Shown: positions 31,178-42,682, numbered from the stretch's first letter. The stretch is DNA of 64,000 nt from Actinostola sp. cb2023 (GCA_033675265.1 JAUJYZ010000109.1:310001-374000), one strand, 5' to 3'. Made by a program: numbers and translations. Notes: generated from the sequence alone by a model not told the origin.

Positions 31178-31976
31178 CAGTGAGGACACTCGAACCATGA
31201 ACGGTAGGACCTTTTTCAGACGTTTTTACTGCATTCTTTTGTAAGCGACCAATCACGAGTTAGATCGGTTTGAAGGATCGAACGTTATTTCGACATTTTT
31301 TCGACATTATTCCGACATTATTTTTAGCTTTTGCTAAAGGTCTGAAATAGTGGTTGAAAAGTAAAAAAGAAGAGACATAACTAATTTTATTTAGTATCAC
31401 ACAACAACCTTGTTCAACGCAACATGAAGTTTTATTCATTAGCAGTTACAGAATTTACACATTATACATAAAAACGCAACATTGTCAATGGACGCAACAT
31501 TTGTAATAAATTGTCTATCAAAATACACTGTCGGTAAAGGCCAGTGATAGTTCCTTTTTGTTTGTTTTACTGCGAACTATTGAAGTGCGGTCCATAGTAC
31601 TGAGATGGCCAGTGATAGCTGCCAGTGACATAGTCTTGGGGACTAGTGGCTTGCGTTAGTGATGACGGCGCTTCTGGCCGGTTAGCGGGAGACTGCATAG
31701 ACTGTGCTTGGAAGGAACTAAACGAGCTGCGATACGTGTCGAGATTTCTTTTGTACTCTTCGATTATAGTAGGAAGTTGCCAATCCATTTGCTCGCTATG
31801 TGGTATTTGGTTTGACAACGCTCGCTGCAAAACTTGCAAGTCTCTGTCGAGCGCATAACGGTCGACATACTTGGGAAGATTTTGTTTCTTTAGGCGAGGC
31901 CTCATAACAGAAAAGAAACTCGATTTCACACGTTGGCGAGAGGCCACAAAAACTTCATTGTCATTCTTAGCCTTAG
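31178..31976 (+). repeat. Left long inverted repeat of the mariner-type element
   Basis: 799 bp, including the last third of the zinc-knuckle gene (its C-terminal codons and 3' flank). It pairs with 33984-34772. Confidence 0.85.
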
Positions 31977-32624
31977 TGTACTTTTGCTCAAGTTCTTTCA
32001 GCTCTTTCTGTAGCTCTCGAATTTCGTTCTGAAGCTCAGGATGTTTGTCGGGGAGTTTGCACACATTTGCGTCGATACACGGGTTGCAAGAACATTTTGA
32101 TTTGTTATGACCAGCCACATGACAAATTCCGCAGGTTTTCTTGCGTTGTCCTTGATTTGACATCTTTTCCATAGCATTTCTTTTATATTCAAGCTGTTGT
32201 TTAGCGCTTTCTACTTGAACGCCGAGGACTTGAAGATTCTCTGTGTGTTCGATTGCTCTTCGGTCTAGACTACTGATCGTTGAGTCGTAGTTTTGGCGCG
32301 CATTGGACTGATATCCATGACCAGTATTTGAATCATCCCTACAAGCACTGGTTCCAGGCTGAACCCACTCCAATTTTTTGGGTTGTAACTTCTTATTAGA
32401 GTCCTTCGATTGTGGGTGATCATCTCCCTTTGATATCTTATTCAGTTCAGCCTCTAGTACACGTTTCTCTGCTAACAACAACTTGTTAGGCGATGGAAAG
32501 AAAGCATCCAAGTCCTCATGCTTTACATACTGCAAAGATCTCCTTGATCGAAATCCTCTGCTCGTCCTGGAGATAAAGATTTTAGCCACGAATGAACTTC
32601 ACTAGGATCAGAACGTTCTGCCAT
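31567..32624 (-). CDS. Zinc-knuckle coiled-coil protein, second gene of the mariner-type element
   Basis: The likely start is ATG at 32624-32622 (MAERSDPSEVHSWLKSLSPG), which shifts by one base at about 32530-32560 into the long frame ending at 31567. About 350 residues in total. Features in order: an acidic/basic N-terminus, a coiled coil (SLDRRAIEHTENLQVLGVQV), a perfect CX2CX4HX4C zinc knuckle (CGICHVAGHNKSKC) followed by more Cys, a second strong coiled coil (LQNEIRELQKELKELEQKYT) and a conserved C-terminal block (FFSVMRPRLKKQNLPKYVDR) before a Ser/Gln/Tyr-rich tail. It begins 105 bp after the transposase stop, same strand. A nucleic-acid-binding accessory role is plausible but not shown. 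The frameshift may be real decay or a wrongly chosen start. Confidence 0.65.
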
Positions 32625-32728
32625 CGTTGACGAAGGAAGGGTTCAACTAAAGTGCAATAAACGTTCCCACGATGGCACACAAAATTGGCGGGAATGCTAC
32701 AAAAGTGACGGATGGATTTGACAAACTG

Positions 32729-33791
32729 TCAATCAACATATCCACATTTCCTAAAATAACCCAATGAATTCGATGAGCTTATTTCACCTACTCCTTCACT
32801 GATAGCAATTTCAGTTTCGTTGATGGTAAGTTCAGTATTTCTTCTAAGATAACACTTCACTTGATGAAAACAATACTCACAGGTATTGAGGTGAGGCGAA
32901 TAAGCAGGTTGAAACAATAACCTAATCCCGTGTTCTTGCAGAATATCTCGAAGGAGCGGCTCAACAAAGTTTCCGTGATGGAAACCACAATTATCCATTA
33001 TAACAACGTCTCCAAATTCAAGAATTGTAGTTCCATCTGGTCTATCAATTTCGAGGGCTTCATCAAAAAAATTAAGCATCTCCATTCCATTTGAGGGCCC
33101 ACGCAAGATAGCAAAGTAATCTACCCCTTGTGCTGAATGGAGCAAATTGATTGTAAAGTTTGCATTTGAAGCATATCGCTGTATTTCTATAGCTGGCTCG
33201 CCTTTGTGGGAAGTACCATAGCTACGATTACCCGAAGTAACGATGACACTGGATTCGTCAAAAAAGTGCAGTTTTGTGAAGTCCATCAGTTGTGCAACTT
33301 CGGAAAGATAATAATCAGTGTAATCAACAATGGCCATTTTCATTGACTCTGCTGGAACCTGTGATATTTTCTTTTTTGTCATAACGCAGTCCTCTCGTAA
33401 AGATTTCTTTATTGCTGACTGTGATGGTAAATTGTGAGGTGCCGATACACCATCTAGTAGTACGCGCTGTTGGATTTCCCTTGTATAAGGCTGAGGGAGG
33501 GAAGTGTTATTTTCTTCATAGTGCATTACGACTTTGTTCACAAAACCAACACTAACACGAACGTCTACAGCAATTGCTCTTTGCGACATTCCTTGGTGAT
33601 GGAGGTCGAGGATTCTTTCCCGGTTTATCTGGGGTAGTGTTTTACCATTACTGTATATACCATTTCTCTGATTCAAATTGACATTACGATCGCCTGAGAA
33701 TAGTCCACAAGGATATAAATAAATTGAAAGGGAAATTTGGAAACAGTAGGCGTAAAAACTTACCAGCGATAAATGCAGGAGCGTAAGCCAT
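32729..33791 (-). CDS. Tc1/mariner-type (IS630-like) DD38E transposase, two exons, intact
   Basis: Exon 1 is 33791-33764 (MAYAPAFIA plus one base). The intron is GTAAGT...TTCTCAG; exon 2 is 33693-32729. The split codon becomes Gly and the total is 330 residues with no lesion. The N-terminal paired-like HTH reads INRERILDLHHQGMSQRAIA, then RVSVGFVNKVV. The DDE_3 catalytic domain has FFDESS (first Asp), VVIMDNCGFHHG (second Asp) and YSPHLNTCEYCFHQVK (Glu). By hand count 38 residues separate the second Asp and the Glu (DD38E spacing). It would excise and insert the element at TA. It is one of the few complete transposases in the window, so this element may be young. Confidence 0.88.
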
Positions 33792-33983
33792 TTTGGAGGG
33801 AAAGTTACCCGCCGATTTTTATAACCAATGCAAACTCAGTCATGCATAACTTCACGGAAAAGATATGCAAATCGCGGATTGAAAGCATGAGGATAGTCTA
33901 TAAATAGCTACTCAATGGACTTTTATGGAGTTATGCCGTTTTATCAAATATATCGAAAATTTATGAGCTTCAAAACAACGATG

Positions 33984-34772
33984 CTAAGGCTAAGAATGAC
34001 AATGAAGTTTTTGTGGCCTCTCGCCAACGTATGAAATCGAGTTTCTTTTCTGTTACGAGGCCTCGCCTAAAGAAACAAAATCTTCCCAAGTATGTCGACC
34101 GTTATGCGCTCGACACAGACTTGCAGCGAGCGTTGTCAAACCAAATGCCACATAGCGAGCAAATGGATTGGCAACTTCCTACTATAATCGAAGAGTACAA
34201 AAGAAATCTCGACACGTGTCGCAGCTCGTTTAGTTTCTTCCAAGCACAGTCTATGCAGTCTCCCGCTAACCGGCCAGAAGCGCCGCCATCACTTAACGCA
34301 AGCCACTAGTCCCCAAAACTATGTCACTGGCAGCTATCAATTGCCATCTCAGTACTATGGACCGTACTTCAATAGCTCGCAGTAAAACAAACAAAAAGGA
34401 ACTATCACTGGCCTTTACCGACAGTGTATTTTGATAGACAATTCATTACAAATGTTGCGTCCATTGACAATGTTGCGTTTTTATGTATGTGTAAATTCTG
34501 TAACTGCTAATGAATAAAACTTCATGTTGCGTTGAACAAGGTTGTTGTGTGATGCTAAATAAAATTAGTTATGTCTCTTCTTTTTTTACTTTTCAACCAC
34601 TATTTCAGACCTTTAGCAAAAGCTAAAAAAAATGTCGGAATAATGTCGAAAAAATGTCAAAATAACGTTCGATCCTTCAAACCGATCTAACCCATGATTG
34701 GTCGCTTACAAAAGAATGCAGTAAAAACGTCTGAAAAAGGTCCTACCGTTCATGGTTCAAGTGTCCTCACTG
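33984..34772 (-). repeat. Right long inverted repeat of the mariner-type element
   Basis: 789 bp. It carries a plus-strand duplicate of the zinc-knuckle gene's C-terminal coding part (33990-34320) with a 9-bp deletion and a frameshift near 34300, plus the shared 3' flank. Confidence 0.85.
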
Positions 34773-34784
34773 TAAGATACAAAA

Positions 34785-35410
34785 ATGTCACTTCAAAAGT
34801 TTGATGGTTTTAATCATTGTAAGTTGAATAACAACAATCGCTTTAGTAGCTTATTAGAGAAAAGGGTTCCATTCAATGGATTTATCAGACAAATGATTAT
34901 GTATTTCAGTGGCTGCACTGACAGAAAGGCCATCTTTCTCAGCAGGAAGTGGATCAAGGCCCCTCAAAATAACTTTGGGTTGCAGGGAGCAAAGATTGCC
35001 AATGCAGCTATCTACATCTGAAATTGGGAAATGTTTCATTCCCTGGCGTTTCCCCAGTCAAGGACTCCACAACAGCATCTCGACACTTTTGTTTCCTCAT
35101 CTCCTTTGCTTTGCTTTTCTTCTTGATTCTTTCTGTCGACAGCTCTGTCCACTTTGTATTTGAGTGTCTGATAGTTTCACAAACATACTTGTTAACCTCC
35201 TTTCTGTGTTTTCCAGACTGGTCATTGTATAATTTCAACCTGTCGATTCAGGTATGAAATTATTTCTTTGCAGTACTGATGCTCTACCTTTGCCTATCGT
35301 TTTATGCCTGCAGAAGTAAACAGCTCTTTCATGCGGGCCATCAATTTCTTTTTCTCATTTGCTAATGAGGCAATAAGGTGCTCAAACTCCTGGATCCCTT
35401 GCAGTACTCT
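34785..35410 (-). pseudogene. Unrecognised minus-strand coding remnant
   Basis: Pieces read LQGIQEFEHLIASLANEKKK then LMARMKELFTSAG (about 35405-35305), then GKHRKEVNKYVCETIRHSN, LSTERIKKKSKAKEMRKQKC (35238-35030) and, in another frame, FPISDVDSCIGNLCSLQPKV (35035-34900). Composition is coding-like, helical and charged. Possible intron at about 35250-35300. I do not recognise the family. The opposite strand at 34785-34900 carries a FDGFNHCKLNNNNRFSSL frame related to the one at 8360, so two decayed genes may overlap here. Confidence 0.3.
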
Positions 35411-35421
35411 ATCATGATGTC

Positions 35422-36136
35422 TTGGGAGTAAGGGCTTATCCGTCAAGTCACCTGCGGAAGGCTTTTCCAGCAGGCGAAGTTACCCTCAGCGATATAGAAG
35501 CAGTAGACAAATTTGCTGATAAGTATATTGTGAATCAAGAATATGTTGTTCAGTACATACAACACTTGCAAGATCTCAAGTGGACTAAAAATATCAGAAA
35601 CAATACAAAGCAAATGCAGCCACAGAGAAAAAGAACAAGACCATCCATGACTACGATTGGAAAAAACTATTGGAAGATGGGAAATTAGGCAAGCTCACTG
35701 TAGCAGAATTAGATAAATATCTACAACATCAGGGATTGGGGAGGGAGCGAAGCGTATGACACATAAGCTGTTTGAAAAAATCAGACTACATTATCTGCCG
35801 CTAAGAGGGGAAAAAGCTGACAAAGTCAGGTCAATTGTTACACATATTGCTTCAGATGTTCCACAAGTAATTGTTCAAGAAGATGACGAGGAAGAGGAGG
35901 AAGAAGAACTTGGTGTCATAAACAGTAACGCAGAGGAATCCACAGATCAGCTATATGATAATGACAGCGGCACTGATAAATCACTGTCCTCAGAAGTTGA
36001 TGACCTTACATCACTCGTAGTTGACAGATCCCAAGTCACACGTTCTGGAAATTTGTTTTCCATGATACTTGAGGGGAAAAAAGTTTTGATCAATAAGTTT
36101 TCCCATTTCCCATTTCCCTCTCCCAATAAAAAATGA
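35422..36136 (+). pseudogene. Remnant of a repeat-borne protein with SAP-like segment, frameshifted
   Basis: Frame 1 (35422-35688) reads VTLSDIEAVDKFADKYIVNQ, then YVVQYIQHLQDLKW. Another frame (about 35645-35745) gives DYDWKKLLEDGKLGKLTVAE, then LDKYLQHQGL, a SAP-like helix-turn-helix as in many invertebrate mobile-element proteins. Frame 2 (35756-36136) continues with EKADKVRSIVTHIA, a Glu-rich stretch and an acidic C-terminus to a TGA, with AATAAA at 36126-36131. At least two frameshifts. Probably the C-terminal half of an accessory protein of an ISL2EU-like element; family call from pattern memory only. Confidence 0.45.
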
Positions 36137-36630
36137 AGTCCCTAAGTACAATGATTATGACAATGTACAATGATTATGATCAATAGCATGACGTGTCTAA
36201 ATAAACGATTGTATTGTATTGTAGAAAGGTGAACAATACTACAAACAATGAATGTCAATTCGCTGATTCTAGGTTTTTATGGGGTCACATTACTTTGCAA
36301 AACATATAAATAATAGTAGTATTTAGTGATCAATAGCATGACAAGAAGGAAATGCACATGTATATGGCCCAGTGAAGTGTTTAACTATTACATAAGTATC
36401 ATAATAACGCCTTGACAGTGGGAAACTGTAGCCAAACTTGCACCGAAGTAAAACTCAAGTTATCTCTTCAACGTATATCAAACTACAATGACGTGAACAT
36501 AACGTGATTGGGAAAATACTTTTACATGGATACTGCACGTGATTGATAACTAATTTACATAAATATAAAGTTTAAAGTTCACAGTTCCTAACATGTAAAT
36601 ATAAGGTTTAATCTAAAACTGGGATTAAGC
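36137..36630. other. Non-coding stretch before Kolobok copy 1
   Basis: AT-rich. GATCAATAGCATGAC occurs twice (36178, 36331) and GTATTGTATTGTAG near 36210 resembles a non-LTR 3' tail. No gene. Confidence 0.4.
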
Positions 36631-36954
36631 TTAAAGTGCATATCAGGGCTCGCTGGTTTCATTTTTAGAAAAAAGTTTACATCCAATAAAAACGATTTTT
36701 GAAGAAAAGTATTTCTATCTTTCTAATTTTGATGCATTTTCAGTCGTTGAAAGATGGCAAAAAAACATGAAATGGGCTCCCTTTGTAATAAATTTGGAGC
36801 GCATTGGGAACATGGTACCCAATTGGTGTGACGTCAACGCCGGGACTCGTCGACAGTGGAATCAAAACAAATATATGCGTCCTTTTCAAATTTTAGTTTT
36901 TACACGAAGTCAAATTTAGAATAGATATAAAAGAAGAAGAAGAAAAATATTATT

Positions 36955-39900
36955 ATGCCAGATTGATGTGTTGTTGGAGGTTGTGACAACGAATCTAGCC
37001 GCGACAAAGCCATTTCTCTCCATAAAATTCCTTACTTTGGGGATAATCGTCCTGAAGCCGTGAAGCGCCGAAAGAAGTGGATAGACTTCGTGCTTCTAAG
37101 GAGAAAGAAATGGGCACCTACCAGAATATCGACAATTTGTTCGGACCATTTTAAAACCGAAGATTTCACTCGGCATTTCGTTGCAATTCCTGGTCAATCG
37201 GTACCAAATCAAAGTCAAAGATTACTCCGCGACAACATTGGCATTGTTGTCGTACCATCGATATACAAAGACAAGTTGAAGTCAATCGTGCAATCCGCTC
37301 AAAACCGGTCAAGACGAATGGTAAGGAAATATTCAACTTTCGTTGCCTTCTTAACCAATATCAAGGTAAAATGAATTCATACTAATTTATCTATAAATGT
37401 TATGTAGATATTGAGGGAAGCTTTGCAGTCGACGAACCAAGAAACATCTACTACTACTACATCTACTACTCATGTCACTGTCAGTCATGATCATAATAAT
37501 GATCATCAGGAACCATGCAATCTTCATGTACCAATTGATGAATTGGAAGAACCCAAAGATTTGGTAAGCTTATGTCTTTAAAAAACTGCAAATACTGCAC
37601 ACATCAAGCGAGAAAATAAATATTTAAAAATATTAATATGAAGTATTTATATGAATATTGCATTATTTTATAGTGCAAGTCGACTCAAACGGCAGACGAC
37701 CAATGCTCGAGGTGTACTTCTCTGACAAAAAGAAATCGACAGCTTCGAAATCAGTGGCTATCGGCGAAAGCCAAACTGAGAAAATGCAGGAAGCAAATAA
37801 AGCAACAAAGATCTAAAGGTGAGTTACATGTATATACTAATATATTGTATAGTTACTCATTTTGACGTACATTTATAAATTTGCAGATTTCAGAAACCCA
37901 CTTACTCCTGTGCCTGTAGAAGCAGAAAGTGAAAAGACAGAGCCGCAAGGTGAAAGTGACTGTGATATGGAAAGTCTGGATGATGCAAATACGTCTGATG
38001 ATGACGATGACAATATCACAGAAGAAGAGCCAATGACCGAAGAAGAATCAATGACTGAAGAAGACACAGAGACAGAGGATGAATCAGATCTAAGGTTTGT
38101 CTAGAAATTTGATATAGTATACACTACAACTAATGGCACCCCCCTGGAACTAATATTAATATAACAATAATAATATCAATGTATTTGTATTGCGCACATT
38201 ACATGTGAAATATGTTCATGTGTGCATGCATATTACATCATCAATCAAATCAATAACGCTGAAAATTATATTTTAACCTGGCTTTTAATTAATGCGATCG
38301 ATACTATAAATCTACAATAATTTATGTTTCTTATTTATTAGAAGCAAATACATGTACTAAGTGATGTTTTCACACTTTGCATCTCATTCTAAGATATCTT
38401 CTATCTCATTAGATAATTTGTATAAATGTATACTACAACGTTTCTGCAAATGAGTGTATAAATTATATATAATATATCTCAATGCCAATGTAGAAACTTA
38501 TTATATTTACAGATCTAAAGTTGACATCAAAGACAACAACTTGCGGCATGAACCAAAGCACATTGTGTTTTTGTCTCAACTGCTACTATTGTTTCAATTT
38601 TGCCACTTTTGTAAAAGTGGTAATCCATTAATTGAGACCAGGCAAGTTGGAACAATGGTAGAAGTGAGTACAACATGCTCCAACCCAAAGTGTAGGAGAG
38701 ACTACACATGGAAGAGCCAGCCCAACTTTCCAGGAACAAGAATTGCTGCTGGGAACCTGTTATTATGTTTTTCAATTCTTTTGGCAGGGGGTTCTGCAAG
38801 TAAAGTTTTCCAATTGTTTAGACACATGGGACTTTCTTGCATTTCTCTCACTACTTTCTTCCATCATCAACAAGTAAGTGCTACTTATAGAGTGCAAACA
38901 CTAAAAGCATGCAGCATAAATAGTCCTATTTAGTACTAAATAGTGTTATTTCTATTGTTTTGTTTATTACTGCTATTTAGTATACTAAATAGTGTGAATT
39001 GCATGCTTTTAGTGTCAGTTGCACTCTATCAATCAAGGGAAGTGTTGAATATAGCTAATTATTCAACTCGATCATCAGCAGTTACTGTAGAACCATCACT
39101 GCCACATATATTTAGGAATAATCATGCAGAGTCAGGTGCCCCAGTACAATGAAAGGAAATTACAAATATCTCTGAATTTTGGTCTAACATATTTACTAAA
39201 TTTATATACTGAATAAAATAAAATGGTTTATAAATGTGTAAATAGAAAACACACATACACAAAAATAATAATAAATTAATAAATTTCCTTATATATTTTA
39301 TAGACCATTCTATTTCCCTCAATTTACATGAACTGGAAGAAGTACCAACTATCAATGTTTCAAAAACTCAAGAATCTTGGAAAAGCTGTGGTGATGGCAG
39401 GCGATGGGAGACATGACAGCATGGGGCACAGTGCTAAATACTGTGCCTACACATTATTTTGCTGCACTTTACCTCTCATTCTGCATTTCACAATAGTTCA
39501 GGTAAAGTGATCTGAATATAATAAGCTCCTTATCTTTTTTTTATTTACTTATATACTTCTTTTTGTGTTGTTCTTACAGAAAAATGAAGCTGGCAGTAGC
39601 AGTGGAATGGAGTACATGGCATTTGATAGGTGTATGACTTTCATCCTTGGGACTGGCATAGGCATATGTGCTTTTATTTCAGATAGACACACCTCCATAG
39701 CCAAACACATGAGGGAAAAACTTGGCCACATTAAACATTACTTTGATTTATGGCAAAAAGTAAGCTGTTATTATTGTATGTAGAATCCAAAAGTAATGTG
39801 AAAAGTGTTTCTTCTAAGTAATTAACTTCTAACTTTATTATATTCAAGCCAGAAGAAACACATTTTACATTGCTATATATTTATAATTCAGCTTTTAGCT

Positions 39901-40210
39901 ACAACAGTATTACTATACACTATCTACATGATTATTTTATTTTCACAGAAATCCATAAGATCCTTCTTAAATTATCAAAGGAAAGCAATTGCCAATCACT
40001 GGTGGACTGGATAAGACCCTGCACAAACCACTTTTACTGGAGTGTGACAAGTACGATAACTGGGAGTGGAAAACTCATGTGGGCCAAGTTCAAGTCCTAC
40101 TTAAGCCACATTATTAACAAGCACGACAACCTTGATGAGCCATTATTTAATAAGTGTGCACATACATCAGAAATACCACAGCGTAAATGGCTACAGAAAG
40201 GTATTAGTGT
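36955..40210 (+). pseudogene. Kolobok THAP-transposase gene, copy 1, eight exons, truncated
   Basis: Exons 36955-37320, 37408-37563, 37674-37818, 37887-38094, 38513-38873, 39304-39501, 39580-39759 and 39949-about 40200 all have GT-AG borders and matching phases through exon 7. Exon 1 is a THAP zinc finger (CVVGGCDN, then STICSDHF) with an in-frame TGA at codon 4, where Arg is expected. Exons 2-4 are Thr/Asp/Glu-rich linker with a CX2C pair. Exon 5 has CHFCKSGNPLIE and CSNPKCRRDYTWKSQP. Exon 6 has AGDGRHDSMGHSAKYC (first Asp); exon 7 has FISDRHTSIAKHM (second Asp). Exon 8 shifts frame by one base at about 39958 and gives DWIRPCTNHFYWSVTST and FNKCAHTSEIPQRKWL. The final exon with the catalytic Glu (seen in copy 2) is missing. 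Confidence 0.85.
38890..39026. mobile_element. MITE, 137 bp, TA duplication, in a Kolobok intron
   Basis: GAGTGCAA...TTGCACTC ends flanked by TA. The arms contain ACTAAAAGCATGCA and its complement; the centre is repeated TTAGTACTAAATAG. Same family as 40325-40465. Confidence 0.75.
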
Positions 40211-40324
40211 TTATGACATAATGAAATTATTACCACATTATATGCTACATGTAAATTTATGTAACCAAATTTGCTACATGTATCGATTAAATATAATTAT
40301 TTCAAAGCAAATTAAAATAAAATA

Positions 40325-40465
40325 GAGTGCAATTTAGAAAAGTGTGAAATAGTACTAACTTTAAATAGTACTAAATAGTGCTATTTCTATTGTTTTCTAT
40401 TGTTTCATTAGTGCTATTTAGTACTAATTAGTTATTTAGTTTTCCAGCTTTTCTAAATTGCACTC
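40325..40465. mobile_element. MITE, 141 bp, TA duplication, second copy
   Basis: GAGTGCAATTTAGAAAAG and its complement, flanked by TA. It shares ends and TAGTACTAAATAGTGCTATT core with the copy at 38890. It sits at the join where the last transposase exon is missing. Confidence 0.75.
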
Positions 40466-40504
40466 TATTACAATATATGCATATTTATCTATCTATTTAT
40501 CAGT

Positions 40505-41095
40505 CGCAAGGACCATGGTTCTAGACATACTGGTCTAAAGCCAGGATGGAGAGTTATACAAGGAAACCTACATTTGTATACAAGATGGCGGCTGCCCAAC
40601 TTCTTCTATCACCAGTTCGTCTTCCAAGGAATAAACACAACTGTCGATTTCCTTACAGCAGTAACATTCGCTTGCATTTAAAAGTAGCACGACTTGACAA
40701 TTGCCACATTTGCACCTTTGGAAGTAAGGGATTCTTATTAAAATGTTTCGGAAAATGATGAAAGACGATCGACGAGTCTCGATCGCAGAATCCTGGGAAA
40801 CCGATCACAGCAATCCATCAAAGACTTACCACGAATCTAATGATGTAGTGCCGTCGAGACGTCTCTTAAATTCTTCCTCTTGACTTTCTTTTTCTTCTTG
40901 TTCCTTGTTGTACTGCAACAACCACTCTTCATCAGCGATCGGTTCATCACTGTACGGAATCCAGTCATTGCCAACATCTCTGCCATACGTTTCGTTTACT
41001 TGGACATCGTGCTCTGTTTCTAGCACTTACTTGTTTTCTTCATTAAAATCGAAGACAGAGCTACTTTCCGAACATTCACTACTGCAATCTGACAT
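40505..41095 (-). pseudogene. P2X7-ballast-like Cys-rich gene of Kolobok copy 1
   Basis: From ATG at 41095: MSDCSSECSESSSVFDFNEE, a TAA at about 41031, then TYGRDVGNDWIPYSDEP, an acidic/coiled EEKESQEEEFKRRLDGTTSL and a donor at about 40838. The next exon (about 40727-40567) has WCKCGNC, then SECYCCKEIDSC, the CxCGxC...ECxCCxEI signature of the P2X7 C-terminal ballast family. After a small shift it has CITLHPGFRPVCLEPWSLRL (about 40550-40505), the next conserved block. The 3' end is missing. It is convergent to the transposase, exactly as the intact paralogue at 54785-55494. Nonsense codon, frameshift and truncation make it dead. Confidence 0.65.
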
Positions 41096-41279
41096 GATTT
41101 CGAAGGAAAATACTCTAGCAACACCAATGATTTTGTAGTGTCTTTGCATTGTTTACAACAAACGAGTCCCTACGGTGACGTCACACAAAAACTAGACCCA
41201 GACTTCCGCAACTATATACTTTTTAGGGTTAGAACTTTTATATCCAATGGTAATCAGCGAGCCCTGATATGCACTTTAA

Positions 41280-42069
41280 AGGGGCACTGTCAAAGTAATC
41301 TGACCGAGGGGGTCTGGTGACGAAATTCCTAGAAACTTGAAAAGAGTCGAACCCGGGCAGATTTCAAGTTTCCCCGAGAAGATATAGTCAGTTTTAAAAT
41401 GTTTCCATCAAGCAATTTTAGTATAGTTTTCTATTCCGAATGAATTCTGGACGGTCATCGTTGCTCTTCGCGTATTTTGAAGTCCAAGTTTATACGATTT
41501 TCATCGGCGAGAACGATGGCTTCTCATGGCGGCTGCCGTTTGAAAACGAATGTTCGAGTATTCATGCGACAAGTTCATAAACTTTGGTTACTGGAAATAA
41601 TTCCGTTCGATAGACACTGATATCTTAGCTCTGGAGTACCAAAGCAGGTAGGACGAAGTAAGCCGAACGTTTGACACCAACGTGTTTATACTGACTCTCC
41701 TGACTTCACTTGAATATTTATTATGTTCTCAAAGAAGAACTTCATCTTTATACAATTAAGGGAAACACGAATACAGTAGGAACACATTTGTTAGTTTGTG
41801 TTTTGAAACAAATAAGTACTGTAGTCTTAGCTTTTAGCGATGTAAATAACTTCAGCTGAGTTGTCACCTCAGAATGACGTCTGTTGATTTTATATTGCCA
41901 TTTCTTCGCCAAATGTCGCTATTATACACAATATTACGCTGTAAAGGTTTTATATTCTAAAAAAATGCGAAAGCTCGATCGGAAAACAATTGGTAATTTT
42001 CAATTTTGTGTTTTGAAAATGTTTGTAAACAGTAACGTTGGTGCATGCGCGTGTCTTGACAGTGCCCCT
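41280..42069. mobile_element. Non-autonomous TTAA element (790 bp)
   Basis: Ends AGGGGCACTGTCAA and perfect reverse complement over 14 bp, flanked by TTAA (41276-41279 and 42070-42073). The left TTAA is the same four bases that end Kolobok copy 1. No gene inside. Confidence 0.8.
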
Positions 42070-42139
42070 TTAACTACCGCACTGAAAGTGAAAGCTATGA
42101 AATATTTTGAATCATCAACTTTCAGTGTGAACAAAGGCT

Positions 42140-42682
42140 AATGTCAAAGAGAACCAAGACTACCCTGCCTGTAGCACTGCACCTGCTTGAACCTCAGATA
42201 CAACCAGATGTCAAACAAAAGCTGACAAGAAGAGAGCAAGGGCAAAGAGATACTACGACAGGAGTTCCAAAGAACTTCCAGAACTGGACATAGGCCAACC
42301 TATTAGGATGATGCCCTCTTCCACAGACAAAAGCAAGAAATGGAGAAGAGAAGTTTCCATCAACAAAGTAGCCCCACGTTCATACTTGGTAGAGGTAGAT
42401 AGGTCGATATATAGAAGAAACAGAATATTTCTACGCAATGCAGAGAACAGGGTGACGGAAGCCACTCAGACAAACCACACTGTTCAAATAGCTGAGAGCA
42501 AACCACAATTGGACCTGGCTCCAACTTCCCTAGCAGCAGATGTGGTGCTTGAAGAACAACCCAACGACAGCAGTGGAGAACAGATGCAATCAGAAGGAGA
42601 GCTTCAACCGACGGCTGAATCAAGTCTACCACCTGAGCCATCTGGGAGGATTGTCAAATCTCCCTCTAAACTGAACATTTAA
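42140..42682 (+). pseudogene. Gypsy integrase C-terminal fragment (second Gypsy family)
   Basis: Frames read LMSKRTKTTLPVALHLLEPQ, then after a one-base shift YYDRSSKELPELDIGQPIRM and KKWRREVSINKVAPRSYLVE, VDRSIYRRNRIFLRN. This is the C-terminal DNA-binding end of Mag/cnidarian-type Gypsy integrases (G-xx-VR, then KVAPRSYxVEV and YRRNRxxLR). The tail is acidic and Pro-rich to a TAA. It is on the opposite strand to the Gypsy at 43790-58189 and differs in sequence. It is followed by a putative LTR. Confidence 0.7.

Larger units (their letters stand above)
31178..34772 (-). mobile_element. Two-gene Tc1/mariner-type transposon with about 790-bp inverted repeats
   Basis: Ends CAGTGAGGACACT and its reverse complement, with TA on both sides (31176-31177, 34773-34774), the Tc1/mariner target signature. 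Long arms at 31178-31976 and 33984-34772 pair with few differences. It encodes a spliced intact DDE transposase and, downstream on the same strand, a zinc-knuckle protein. The right arm contains an inverted duplicate of the 3' part of the second gene, so the long TIRs include coding sequence. Confidence 0.9.
36635..41275 (+). mobile_element. Kolobok transposon copy 1 (4.64 kb), defective
   Basis: TIRs AGTGCATATCAGGGCTCGCT and reverse complement, flanked by TTAA (36631-36634 and 41276-41279), the target of Kolobok elements. It contains an eight-exon THAP/DDE transposase gene on the plus strand that lacks its last exon, and a convergent Cys-rich ballast-like gene. Two TA-duplicated MITEs lie inside. 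The same two-gene plan is seen at 50980-55733. Confidence 0.88.
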
